64,000 nt of DNA. It comes from Loripinus fragilis. Lineage: Eukaryota; Mollusca; Bivalvia; Lucinida; Lucinidae. Below the pieces are notes generated by a model that searched no databases, was not told where the DNA came from, and saw only the letters and a program-made list of their open reading frames with translations. The stretch's first letter is position 1; every line of letters begins with the position of its first letter. The stretch is taken from the NCBI GenBank assembly GCA_964019695.1, contig CAXHUL010000530.1, positions 248,001 to 312,000 of the forward strand. The letters are read 5' to 3'. A program made the translations under genes and the position numbers. Of this stretch, positions 12,435-27,065 are shown in pieces.

Positions 12435-15400
12435 AAACTAAAGTTACTACAAGAACAATATCTTTAGTTATTACAAGAACAACAGCTGCAGTTACTACTA
12501 CAGCAACAACTATAGTTACTACAAGAAGAAGAGCTGCAGTTACTATTACAACAACAACTATAGATACTATAAGAACAACAACTATAGTTTCTACTACAAT
12601 AATTATAGTTACTGCAAGAACAAAAACTAAAATTACTACTTAATTAACAACTAAAGTTACTACAAGAACAACAACTCTAGTTACTACAAAAACAACAGCT
12701 GCAGTTACTACTACAGCGACAGCTATAGTTGCTACAAGAACAACAACTATAGTTACTACAAGAACAACAACTATAGTTACATCAAGAAAAACAACTATAG
12801 TTACTACTACAACAAAAACTATAGTTAATACTAAATCAACAACTATAGTTACTACAAGAACAACAGCTGCAGATACTTCAAGAACAACAAATATAGTTAC
12901 TACTACCACAACAACTATAGTTACTTCAGCAACAACAGCTGCAGTTTCTACTACAACAACCACTATAGTTACTACTACTACAACAACTTTAGTTACTACT
13001 ACAACAACAACTATAGTTACTACAAGAACAACGACTATAGTTACTAAAAGAACAACAACTGTAGTTACAACAAGAACAACAACTATAATAACTACAATAA
13101 CAATAGTTGCAGTTGCTATTACAACAACAACTATAGTTACTATAAGAACAACAACTATAGTCTCTACTACAACAACTATAGTTACTACAAGATCAACAAC
13201 TATAGTTACTATCAGAACAACAACTATAGTTACTACTACAACAAAAACTATAGTTACTACAAGAACAACAACTATAGTTACAATTAGAAGAACAACTATA
13301 GTTACTTCTACAACAACAACTATAGTTACTACAACAACAACTATAGTTACTACAAGAACAACAACTATAGTAACTACAAGATCAACAACTATAGTTACTA
13401 CTACATTAACATTTATAGTTACTACAAGAACAACAACTATAGTTACAACAAGAACAACAACTATAGTTACTAAAAGAACAACAACTATAGTACTCAAAGA
13501 ACAACAACTATAGTTACTACTACAACAACAACTATAGTAACTACAAGAACAACAACTATAGTTACAACAAGAACAACAACTATAGTTACTACAATAACAA
13601 CAGCTGCAGTTACTATTACAACAACAACTATAGTTACTATAAGAACAACAACTATAGTAACTACTACAACAACTATAGTTACTACAAGAACAACAACTAT
13701 AGTTACTACTTAATTAACAACTAAAGTTACTACAAGAACAACAACTCTAGTTACTTCAAAAACTACAGCTGCAGTTACTACTACAACAACAACTATAGTT
13801 ACTACTACAACAACAAATATAGTTACTAAAAGAACAACAACTATAGTTACTAAAAGAACAACAACTATAGTTACTACTACAACAACAACAACTGTAGTTA
13901 CTACTACAACAACAACTATAGTTACTACAAGAACAACAACTATAGTTACTACTACAACAAAAAAACTATAGTTACTACAAGAACAAATACTATAGTTACA
14001 ATTAGAACAAAAACTATAGTTACTTCTACAACAACAACTATAGTTACTACAATAACAGAACAACAACTAAAGTTACTACTAAATTAACAACTAAAGTTAC
14101 TCTAAGAACAACAACTCTAGTAACTACAAAAACAACAGCTGCAGTTACTACTACAGCGACAGCTATATTTGCTACAAGAACAACAACTATAGTTACTACA
14201 AGAACAACAACTGTAGTTACTAAAAGAACAACAACTATAGTTACTACTACAACAACAACTATAGTTACTACAAGAACAACAACTATAGTTACAACAAGAA
14301 CAACAACTATAATTACTACTACAACAAAAACTATAGTTACTAAAAGAACATCAACTATAGTTACTACTACAACAACTATAGTTACTACAAGAACAACAAC
14401 TATAGTGACTACTACAACAACAACTATAGTTACTACAAGAATAACAACTATAGTTACTACTACAACAACTATAGTTACTACAAGAACAACAACTAAAGTT
14501 ACTTCTACAACAAAAAACTATAGTTACTACAAGAACAACAACTATAGTTACAATTAGAACAACAACTATAGTTACTTCTACAACAACAACTATAGTTACT
14601 ACAACAACAACTATAGTTACTACAAGAACAACAACTATAGTTACTACAAGAACAACAACTATAGTTATTACTACAACAACAACTAAAGTTACTACAAGAA
14701 CAACAACTATAGTTACTAAAAGAACAACAACTATAGTTACTAAAATAACAACAACTATAGTTACTACTACAACAACAACTATAGTTAATACAAGAACAAC
14801 AACTATAGTTACAACAAGAACAACAACTATAGTTACTACAATAACAACAGCTGCAGTTACTATTACAACAACAACTATAGTTACTATAAGAACAACAACT
14901 ATAGTTACTACTACAACAACTATAGTTACTACAAGAACAACAACTATAGTTACTACTAAATTAACAACTAAAGTTACTACAAGAACAACAACTCTAGTTA
15001 CTTCAAAAACAACAGCTGCAGTTACTACTACAGCGACAGCTATAGTTGCTTCAAGAACAACAACTATAGTTACTACAAGAACAACAACTATAGTTACTAC
15101 TACAACAACAACTATAGTTACTACAAGAACAACAACTATAGTTACAATTAGAACAACAACTATAGTTACTTCTACAACAACAACTATAGTTCCTACAACA
15201 ACAACTATAGTTACTACAAGAACAACAACTATAGTTACTACAAGAACAACAACTATAGTTACTACTACAACAACAAATATAGTTACTACAAGAACAACAA
15301 CTTTAGTTACAACAAGAACAACAACTATTGTTACTAAAAGAACAACAACTATAGTTACTAAAAGAACAACAACTAAAGTTACTACTAAAACAACAACTAT

Positions 15401-17460
15401 AGTTACTACAAGAACAACAGCTGCAGATACTACAAGAACAACAACTATAGTTACTACTACCACAAAAACTATAGTTTCTTCAGCAACAACAGCTGCAGTT
15501 TCTACTACAACAACCACTATAGTTACTACTACAACAACAACTTTAGTTACTACTACAACAATAACTATAGTTACTACAAGAACAACGACTATAGTTACTT
15601 AAAGAACAACAGCTGCAATTACTACTACAACAACAACTATAGTTACAACAAGAACAACAACTATAGTTACAACAAGAACAACAACTATAGTTACTACAAT
15701 AACAACAGCTGCAGTTACTATTACAACAACAACTATAGTTACTATAAGAACAACAACTATAGTTACTACTACAACAACTATAGTTACTACAAGAACAACA
15801 ACTATAGTTATTACTAAATTAACAACTAAAGTTACTTCAAGAATAACAACTCTAGTTACTACAAAAATAAAATCTGCAGTTACTACTTCAGCGACAGCTA
15901 TAGTTGCTACAAGAACAACAACTATAGTTACTACAAGAACAACAACTATAGTTACTACTACAACAACAACTATAGTTACAACAAGAACAACAACTATAGT
16001 TACAATAAGAACAACAACTATAGTTACTACTACAACAAAAACTATAGTTACTAAAAGAAAATCAACTATAGTTACTACTACAACAACAACTATAGTTACT
16101 ACTAAAACAACAACTATAGTTACTACAAGAACAACAGCTGCAGAAACTACAAGAACAACAACTATAGTTACTACTACCAAAACAACTATAGTTACTTCAG
16201 CAACAACAGCTGCTGTTTCTACTACAACAACCACTATAGTTACTACTACAACAACAACTTTAGTTACTACTACAACAACAACTATAGTTACTACAAGAAC
16301 AACGACTATAGTTACTAAAAGAACAACAACTATAGTTACAACAAGAACAACAACTATAGTTACTACAATAACAACAGCTGCAGTTACTATTACAACAACA
16401 ACAACTATAGTTACTATAAGAACAACAACTATAGTTACTACTACAACAACAACTATAGTTACTACAAGAACAACAACTATAGTTATTACTAAATTAACAA
16501 CTAAAGTTACTACAAGAATAACAACTCTAGTTACTACAAAAACAACAGCTGCAGTTACTACTTCAGCGACAGCTATAGTTGCTACAAGAACAACAACTAT
16601 AGTTACTACAAGAACAACAACTATAGTTACTACTACAACAACAACTATAGTTACTACAAGAACAACAACTATTGTTACTACCACAACAAAAAACTATAGT
16701 TACTACAAGAACAAATACTATTGTTACAATTAGAACAAAAACTATAGTTACTTCTACAACAACAACTATAGTAACAACAAGAACAACAACTATAGTTATA
16801 ACAAGAACAACAGCTGCATGACTATTACAACAACAACTATAGTTACTATAAGAACAACAACTATAGTTACTACTACAACTATAGTTACTACAAGAACAAC
16901 AACTATAGTTACTACTAAATTAACAACTAAAGTTACTACAAGAACAACAACTCTAGTTACTACTAAATTAACAACTAAAGTTACTACTACAGCGATAGCT
17001 ATAGTTGCTACAAGAACAACAACTATAGTTACTACAAGAACAACAACTTTAGTTACTACTACAACAACAACTATAGTTACTACAAGAACAACAACTATAG
17101 TTACACCAAGAACAACAACTATAGTTACTACTATAACAAAATTATAGTTACTACAAGAACAACAACTATAGTTACTACAAGAACAACAACTATAGTTACA
17201 ACAAGAACAACAACTATAGTTACTATAACAACAAAAACTATAGTTACTACAAGAACAACAACAATAGTTAACACACGAACAAAAACTATAGTTACTACAA
17301 GAACAACAGCTGCAGTTACTATTACAACAACAACTATAGTTACTACAAGAACAACAACTATAGTTACAACAAGAACAACAACTATAGTTACTACTACAAC
17401 AGAAACTATAGTTACTAAAAGAACATCAACTATAGTTACTACTACAACAACAACTATAGT
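12435..17460 (+). repeat. Block E left part (second copy at 49.6-54.6 kb)
   Basis: This matches 49,580-54,630. The offset is 37,141 near 12,640 (TTAATTAAC at 12,640 and 49,781), about 37,212 from 13,200 to 16,820, and 37,170 after a 42-bp deletion in the right copy near 54,085. Shared rare features include ACTATCAGAAC (13,208 and 50,421), AATAACAGAACAAC near 14,051, GCTGCATGAC (ATG at 16,818 and 54,030) and ACAAAATTATAG near 17,136 and 54,305. Scattered single-base differences separate the copies (for example GTACTCAAAG at 13,491 versus GTACTAAAAG at 50,703). Confidence 0.78.
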
Positions 17461-20400
17461 TACTACTAAACAACAACTATAGTTACTACAAGAACAACAG
17501 CTGCAGATACTACAAGAACAACAACTATAGTTACTACTACCAAAACAACTATAGTTACTTCAGCAACAACAGCTGCAGTTTCTACTACAACAACCACTAT
17601 AGTTACTACTACAACAACAACTTTAGTTACAACTACAACAACAACTATAGTTACTACAAGAACAACGACTATAGTTACTACAAGAACAACAACTATAGTT
17701 ACTACTACAACAACAACTAAAGTTACTTCAAGAACAACAACTATAGTTACAACAAGAACAACAACTATAGTTACTAAAAGAACAACAACTATAGTTACTA
17801 AAAGAACAACAACTATAGTTACTTCTTCAACAACAACTATAGTTACTACAACAACAACTATAGTTACTACAAGAACAACAACTATAGTTACTACAAGAAC
17901 AACAACTATAGTTACTACTACATTAACAACTATAGTAACTACAAGAACAACAACTATAGTTACAACAAGAACAACAACTATAGTTACTAAAAGAACAACA
18001 ACTATAGTTACTACTACAACAACAACTATAGTTACTACAAGAACGACAACTATAGTTACTACTACAACAAAAAACTATAGTTACTAAAAGAACAACAACT
18101 ATAGTTACAATTAGAACAACAACTATAGTTACTTCTACAACAACAACTATAGTTACTACAACAACAACTATAGTTACTACAAGAACAACAACTATAGTTA
18201 CTACAAGAACAACAACTATAGTTACTACTACATTAACAACTATAGTAACTACAAGAACAACAACTATAGTTACAACAAGAACAACAACTATAGTTACTAA
18301 AAGAACAGCAACTATAGTTACTACTACAACAACAACTATAGTTACTACAAGAACAACAACTATAGTTACTACTACAACAACAACTATAGTTACTACAAGA
18401 ACAACAACTATTGTTACTACCACAACAAAAAACTATAGTTACTACAAGAACAACAACTATTGTTACAATTAGAACAAAAACTATAGTTACTTCTACAACA
18501 CCAACTATAGTAACTACAAGAACAACAACTATAGTTATAACAAGAACAACAGCTGCAGTTACTATTACAACAACAACTATAGTTACTATAAGAACAACAA
18601 CTATAGTTACTACTACAACAACTATAGTTACTACAAGAACAACAACTATAGTTACTACTAAATTAACAACTAAAGTTACTACAAGAACAACAACTCTAGT
18701 TACTACTAAATTAACAACTAAAGTTACTACTACAGCGACAGCTATAGTTGCTACAAGAACAACAACTATAGTTACTACAAGAACAACAACTTTAGTTACT
18801 ACTACAACAACAACTATAGTTACTACAAGAACAACAACTATAGTTACTACAAGAACAACAACTATAGTTACAACAAGAACAACAACTATAGTTACTATAA
18901 CAACAAAAACTATAGTTACTACAAGAACAACAACTATAGTTAACACACGAACAAAAACTATAGTTACTACAAGAACAACAGCTGCAGTTACTATTACAAC
19001 AACAACTATAGTTACTACAAGAACAACAACTATAGTTACAACAAGAACAACAACTATAGTTACTACTACAACAGAAACTATAGTTACTAAAAGAACATCA
19101 ACTATAGTTACTACTACAACAACAACTATAGTTACTACTAAAACAACAACTATAGTTACTACAAGAACAACAGCTGCAGATACTACAAGAACAACAACTA
19201 TAGTTACTACTACCAAAACAACTATAGTTACTTCAGCAACAACAGCTGCAGTTTCTACTACAACAACCACTATAGTTACTACTACAACAACAACTTTAGT
19301 TACTACTACAACAACAACTATAGTTACTACAAGAACAACGACTATAGTTACTACAAGAACAACAACTATAGTTACTACTACAACAACAACTATAGTTACT
19401 TAAAGAACAACAACTATAGTTACAACAAGAACAACAACTATAGTTACTAAAAGAACAACAACTATAGTTACTAAAAGAACAACAACTATAGTTACTACTA
19501 CAACAACAACTATAGTTACTACAAGAACAACAACTATAGTTACAACAAGAACAACAAATATAGTTACTACAATAAAAACAGCTGCAGTTACTATTACAAC
19601 AACAACTATAGTTACTATAAGAACAACAACTATAGTAACTACTACAACAACTATAGTTACTACAAGAACAACAACTATAGTTACTACTAAATTAACAACT
19701 AAAGTTACTACAAGAACAACAACTCTACTTACTACAAACACAACAGCTGCAGTTACTACTACAGCGACAGCTATAGTTGCTACAAGAACAACAACTATAG
19801 TTACTACAAGAACAACAACTATAGTTACTACTACAACAACAACTATAGTTACTACAAGAACGACAACTATAGTTACTACTACAACAAAAAACTATAGTTA
19901 CTACAAGAACAACAACTATAGTTACAACAAGAACAACAACTATAGTTACTACTACAACAGAAACTATAGTTACTAAAAGAACATCAACTATAGTTACTAC
20001 TACAACAACAACTATAGTTACTACTAAAACAACAACTATAGTTACTACAAGAACAACAGCTGCAGATACTACAAGAACAACAACTATAGTTACTACTACC
20101 AAAACAACTATAGTTGCTTCAGCAACAACAGCTGCAGTTTCTACTACAACAACCACTATAGTTACTACTACAACAACAACTTTAGTTACTACTACAACAA
20201 CAACTATAGTTACTACAAGAACAACGACTATAGTTACTACAAGAACAACAACTATAGTTACTACTACAACAACAACTACAGTTACTACAAGAACAACAAC
20301 TATAGTTACAACAAGAACAACAATTATAGTTACTAAAAGAACAACAACTATAGTTACTAAAAGAACAACAACTATAGTTACTACTACAACAACAACTATA

Positions 20401-21880
20401 GTTACTACAAGAACAACAACTATAGTTACAACAAGAACAACAACTATAGTTACTACAATAAAAACAGCTGCAGTTACTATTACAACAACAACTATAGTTA
20501 CTATAAGAACAACAACTATAGTAACTACTACAACAACTATAGTTACTACAAGAACAACAACTATAGTTACTACTAAATTAACATCTAAAGTTACTACAAG
20601 AACAACAACTCTACTTACTACAAAAACAACAGCTGCAGTTACTACTACAGCGACAGCTATAGTTGCTACAAGAACAACAACTATAGTTACTACAAGAACA
20701 ACAACTATAGTAACTACTACAACAACAACTATAGTTACTACAAGAACGACAACTATAGTTACTACTACAACAAAAAACTATAGTTACTACAAGAACAACA
20801 ACTATAGTTACAATTAGAACAACAAATATAGTTACTTCTACAACAACAACTATAGTTACTACAACAACAACTATAGTTACTACAAGAACAACAACTATAG
20901 TTACTACAAGAACAACAACTATAGTTACTACTACATTAACAACTATAGTAACTACAAGAACAACAACTATAGTTACAACAAGAACAACAACTATAGTTAC
21001 TAAAAGAACAACAACTATAGTTACTACTACAACAACAACTATAGTTACTACAAGAACGACAACTATAGTATCTACTACAACAAAAAACTATAGTTACTAC
21101 AAGAACAACAACTATAGTTACAATTAGAACAACAACTATAGTTACTTCTACAACAACAAATATAGTTACTACAACAACAACTATAGTTACTACAAGAACA
21201 ACAACTATAGTTACTACAAGAACAACAACTATAGTTACTACTACATTAACAACTATAGTAACTACAAGAACAACAACTATAGTTACAACAAGAACAACAA
21301 CTATAGTTACTAAAAGAACAGCAATTATAGTTACTACTACAACAACAACTATAGTTACTACAAGAACAACAACTATAGTTACAGCAAGAACAACAACTAT
21401 AGTTACTACAATAACAACAGCTGCAGTTACTATTACAACAACAACTATAGTTACTATAAGAACAACAACTATAGTTACTACTACAACAACTATAGTTACA
21501 ACAAGAACAACAACTATAGTTATTACTAAATTAACAACTAAAGTTACTTCAAGAATAACAACTCTAGTTACTACAAAAATAAAATCTGCAGTTACTACTT
21601 CAGCGACAGCTATAGTTGCTACAAGAACAACAACTATAGTTACTACAAGAACAACAACTATAGTTACTACTACAACAACAACTATAGTTACAACAAGAAC
21701 AACAACTATAGTTACAATAAGAACAACAACTATAGTTACTACTACAACAAAAACTATAGTTACTAAAAGAAAATCAACTATAGTTACTACTACAACAACA
21801 ACTATAGTTACTACTAAAACAACAACTATAGTTACTACAAGAACAACAGCTGCAGAAACTACAAGAACAACAACTATAGT
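17461..21880 (+). repeat. 4.4-kb tandem duplication, copy 1
   Basis: The stretch starting TACTACTAAACAACAAC at 17,461 is repeated starting at 21,881. The offset is 4,420 at the start and 4,396 after one AAAAGA monomer is lost from copy 2 near 22,210. The TACTAAACAAC monomer is itself odd, with one A deleted from the usual ACTAAAAC. At 21,881 the same sequence follows a GCAGAAACTACAAG monomer, a neighbour expected instead to lead into ACTAAATTAAC (as at 2,957). That identifies the duplication junction. The right part of copy 1 (18,925 onward) is the second member of block D. Confidence 0.82.
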
Positions 21881-24590
21881 TACTACTAAACAACAACTAT
21901 AGTTACTACAAGAACAACAGCTGCAGATACTACAAGAACAACAACTATAGTTACTACTACCAAAACAACTATAGTTACTTCAGCAACAACAGCTGCAGTT
22001 TCTACTACAACAACCACTATAGTTACTACTACAACAACAACTTTAGTTACAACTACAACAACAACTATAGTTACTACAAGAACAACGACTATAGTTACTA
22101 CAAGAACAACAACTATAGTTACTACTACAACAACAACTAAAGTTACTTCAAGAACAACAACTATAGTTACAACAAGAACAACAACTATAGTTACTAAAAG
22201 AACAACAACTATAGTTACTTCTTCAACAACAACTATAGTTACTACAACAACAACTATAGTTACTACAAGAACAACAACTATAGTTACTACAAGAACAACA
22301 ACTATAGTTACTACTACATTAACAACTATAGTAACTACAAGAACAACAACTATAGTTACAACAAGAACAACAACTATAGTTACTAAAAGAACAACAACTA
22401 TAGTTACTACTACAACAACAACTATAGTTACTACAAGAACGACAACTATAGTTACTACTACAACAAAAAACTATAGTTACTAAAAGAACAACAACTATAG
22501 TTACAATTAGAACAACAACTATAGTTACTTCTACAACAACAACTATAGTTACTACAACAACAACTATAGTTACTACAAGAACAACAACTATAGTTACTAC
22601 AAGAACAACAACTATAGTTACTACTACATTAACAACTATAGTAACTACAAGAACAACAACTATAGTTACAACAAGAACAACAACTATAGTTACTAAAAGA
22701 ACAGCAACTATAGTTACTACTACAACAACAACTATAGTTACTACAAGAACAACAACTATAGTTACTACTACAACAACAACTATAGTTACTACAAGAACAA
22801 CAACTATTGTTACTACCACAACAAAAAACTATAGTTACTACAAGAACAACAACTATTGTTACAATTAGAACAAAAACTATAGTTACTTCTACAACAACAA
22901 CTATAGTAACTACAAGAACAACAACTATAGTTATAACAAGAACAACAGCTGCAGTTACTTTTACAACAACAACTATAGTTACTATAAGAACAACAACTAT
23001 AGTTACTACTACAACAACTATAGTTACTACAAGAACAACAACTATAGTTACTACTAAATTAACAACTAAAGTTACTACAAGAACAACAACTCTAGTTACT
23101 ACTAAATTAACAACTAAAGTTACTACTACAGCGACAGCTATAGTTGCTACAAGAACAACAACTATAGTTACTACAAGAACAACGACTTTAGTTACTACTA
23201 CAACAACAACTATAGTTACTACAAGAACAACAACTATAGTTACTACAAGAACAACAACTATAGTTACAACAAGAACAACAACTATAGTTACTATAACAAC
23301 AAAAACTATAGTTACTACAAGAACAACAACTATAGTTAACACACGAACAAAAACTATAGTTACTACAAGAACAACAGCTGCAGTTACTATTACAACAACA
23401 ACTATAGTTACTACAAGAACAACAACTATAGTTACAACAAGAACAACAACTATAGTTACTACTACAACAGAAACTATAGTTACTAAAAGAACATCAACTA
23501 TAGTTACTACTACAACAACAACTATAGTTACTACTAAAACAACAACTATAGTTACTACAAGAACAACAGCTGCAGATACTACAAGAACAACAACTATAGT
23601 TACTACTACCAAAACAACTATAGTTACTTCAGCAACAACAGCTGCAGTTTCTACTACATCAACCACTATAGTTACTACTACAACAACAACTTTAGTTACT
23701 ACTACAACAACAACTATAGTTACTACAAGAACAACGACTATAGTTACTACAAGAACAACAACTATAGTTACTACTACAACAACAACTATAGTTACTTAAA
23801 GAACAACAACTATAGTTACAACAAGAACAACAACTATAGTTACTAAAAGAACAACAACTATAGTTACTAAAAGAACAACAACTATAGTTACTACTACAAC
23901 AACAACTATAGTTACTACAAGAACAACAACTATAGTTACAACAAGAACAACAACTATAGTTACTACAATAAAAACAGCTGCAGTTACTATTACAACAACA
24001 ACTATAGTTACTATAAGAACAACAACTATAGTAACTACTACAACAACTATAGTTACTACAAGAACAACAACTATAGTTACTACTAAATTAACAACTAAAG
24101 TTACTACAAGAACAACAACTCTACTTACAACAAACACAACAGCTGCAGTTACTACTACAGCGACAGCTATAGTTGCTACAAGAACAACAACTATAGTTAC
24201 TACAAGAACAACAACTATAGTTACTACTACAACAACAACTATAGTTACTACAAGAACGACAACTATAGTTACTACTACAACAAAAAACTATAGTTACTAC
24301 AAGAACAACAACTATAGTTACAACAAGAACAACAACTATAGTTACTACTACAACAGAAACTATAGTTACTAAAAGAACATCAACTATAGTTACTACTACA
24401 TCAACAACTATAGTTACTACTAAAACAACAACTATAGTTACTACAAGAACAACAGCTGCAGATACTACAAGAACAACAACTATAGTTACTACTACCAAAA
24501 CAACTATAGTTGCTTCAGCAACAACAGCTGCAGTTTCTACTACAACAACCACTATAGTTACTACTACAACAACAACTTTAGTTACTACTA
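21881..24590 (+). repeat. 4.4-kb tandem duplication, copy 2, truncated
   Basis: In register with 17,461-20,190. At about 24,590 it skips roughly 1.5 kb relative to copy 1 and resumes with GTTACAATAAGAAC and AAAGAAAATCAAC variants equivalent to 21,660-21,880. After that it continues into ACTAAATTAACAAC at about 24,805. The 886-bp second HOR copy and the 310-bp pair present in copy 1 are therefore missing here. Small differences from copy 1 include GTTACTTTTACAAC near 22,955, ACTACATCAACC near 23,655 and CTTACAACAAACAC near 24,123. Confidence 0.78.
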
Positions 24591-24779
24591 CAACAACAAC
24601 TATAGTTACAACAAGAACAACAACTATAGTTACAATAAGAACAACAACTATAGTTACTACTACAACAAAAACTATAGTTACTAAAAGAAAATCAACTATA
24701 GTTACTACTACAACAACAACTATAGTTACTACTAAAACAACAACTATAGTTACTACAAGAACAACAGCTGCAGAAACTA

Positions 24780-27065
24780 CAAGAACAACAACTATAGTTA
24801 CTACTAAATTAACAACTAAAGTTACTACAAGAACAACAACTCTAGTTACTTCAAAAACAACAGCTGCAGTTACTACTACAGCGACAGCTATAGTTGCTTC
24901 AAGAACAACAACTATAGTTACTACAAGAACAACAACTATAGTTACTACTACAACAACAACTATAGTTACTACAAGAACAACAACTATAGTTACTACTACA
25001 ACAAAAAACTATAGTTACTACAAGAACAACAACTATAGTTACAATTAGAACAACAACTATAGTTACTTCTACAACAACAACTATAGTTACTACAACAACA
25101 ACTATAGTTACTACAAGAACAACAACTATAGTTACTACAAGAACATCAACTATAGTTACTACTACAACAACAAATATAGTTACTACAAGAACAACAACTA
25201 TAGTTACAACAAGAACAACAACTATAGTTACTAAAAGAACAACAACTATAGTTACTAAAAGAACAACAACTATAGTTACTACTACAACAACAAATATAGT
25301 TACTACTAAAACAACAGCTATAGTTACTACAAGAACAACAGCTGCAGATACTACAAGAACAACAACTATAGTTACTACTACCACAACAACTATAGTTTCT
25401 TCAGCAACAACAGCTGCAGTTTCTACTACTACAACCACTATAGATACTAATACAACAACAACTTTAGTAACTACTACAACAATAATTATAGTTACTACAA
25501 GAACAACGACTATAGTTACTTAAAGAACAACAGCTGCAGTTTCTACTACAACAACAACTATAGTTACTACAAGAACAACAACTATAGTTACAACAAGAAC
25601 AACAAGTATAGTTACTACAATAACAACAGCTGCAGTTACTATTACAACAACAACTATAGTTACTTTAAGAACAACAAATATAGTTACTACTACAACAACT
25701 ATAGTTACTACAAGAACAACAACTTTAGTTATTACTAAATTAACAACTAAAGTTACTACAAGAATAACAACTCTAGTTACTACAAAAACAACGGGCTGCA
25801 GTTACTACTTCAGCGACAGCTATAGTTGCTACAAGAACAACAACTATAGTTACTACAAGAACAACAACTATAGTTACTACTACAACAACAACTATAGTTA
25901 CTACAAGAACAACAACTATTGTTACTACTACAACAAAAAACTATAGTTACTACAAGAAAAAATACTATAGTTACAATTAGAACAAAAACTATAGTTACTT
26001 CTACAACAACAACTATAGTTACTACAAGAACAACAACTATAGTTACAACAAGTACAACAGCTGCAGTTACTATTACAACAACAACTATAGTTACTATAAG
26101 AACAACAATTATAGTTACTACTACAACAACTATAGTTACTACAAGAACAACAACTATAGTAACTAGTAAATTAATAAGTAAAGTTACTACAAGAACAACA
26201 ACTCTAGTTGCTACTAAATTAACAACTAAAGTTACTACTACAGCGACAGCTATAGTTGCTACAAGAACAACAACTATAGTTACTACAAGAACAACAACTT
26301 TAGTTACTACTACAACAACAACTATAGTTACTACTATAACAGAAACTATAGTTACTACAAGAACAACAACTATAGTTACTACAAGAACAACAACTATAGT
26401 TACAACAAGAACAACAACTATAGTTACTACTACAACAAAAACTATAGTTACTACAAGAACAACAACTATAGTTAACACACGAACAAAAACTATAGTTACT
26501 ACAAGAACAACAACTATTGTTACAACAATAACAACAGCTGCAGTTACTACTACAACAACAACTATTGTTACTACTAAAACAACCACTATAATTACTACAA
26601 GAACAACAACTGTGGTAACTACAAGAACAACAACTATAGTTACAACAACTATAGTTACTACTACAACAACCACTATAATTACTACAAGAACAACAACTAT
26701 AGATACTACAAGAACAACAACTATAGTTACAACAACTAAAGTTAATCCTACAACAACCACTATAGTTACGTCAAGAACAACAACTATTGTTACTACAAGA
26801 ACAACAACTATAGTTACAACAACTATAGTTACTGCTACAACAACCACTATAATTACTACAAGAACAACAGCTGCAGTTACCACAAGAACAACAACTATAG
26901 TTACTACTACAACAACAACTATAGTTACTTCAAGAAGAACAACTATAGTTACTACAAGAACAACAACTATAGTTACTTCAGCAACAACAGCTGCAGTTTC
27001 TACTACAACAACAACTATAGTTACAACAAGAACAACAACTATAGTTACTACTACAACAACAACTA
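24780..27065 (+). repeat. Block F, copy 1 (also at 28.7 and 59.1 kb)
   Basis: Matches 28,695-30,980 (offset 3,915) and 59,103-61,390 (offset 34,323). Shared rare sites include the only G-run I saw in the window, ACAACGGGCTGCAG (GGG at 25,793, 29,708 and 60,116), ACTAGTAAATTAATAAG, GTTACGTCAAG and GTTAATCCTAC. Copies 1 and 3 share details absent from copy 2 (ACAAGTACAACAG near 26,048, ACAATTATAG near 26,106, and GATACTAATAC near 25,442). Copy 3 therefore seems to derive from a copy-1-like parent in this part. Confidence 0.8.
26500..26975 (+). repeat. Subfamily block with 15-bp short monomers
   Basis: This stretch is distinct from the bulk array. It contains 15-bp monomers (successive ACTATAG cores at 26,633 and 26,648 separated by GTTACAACA), the AACCACTATAATTAC variant, GTGGTAAC, GTTACGTCAAG and GTTAATCC. 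The same ordered set recurs at about 30,415-30,890, 41,310-41,850, 48,965-49,505 and 60,825-61,310. In the two copies at 41 and 49 kb an additional 15-bp unit replaces the TAAAGTTAATCC form with TATAGTTACTCC. This subfamily is a useful landmark because its variants are rare elsewhere in the window. Confidence 0.72.

Noticed and set aside
16818..17147. Plus-strand open frame starting with a true ATG (also 54,030-54,317)
   Set aside because: ATG arises from a 1-bp-deleted GCTGCAG monomer (GCTGCATGAC). I found only about six ATG trinucleotides on this strand (16,818; 27,522; 41,085; 48,742; 54,030; 62,806), each caused by a variant monomer. The product is the same Thr-rich repeat and ends at an ordinary monomer.
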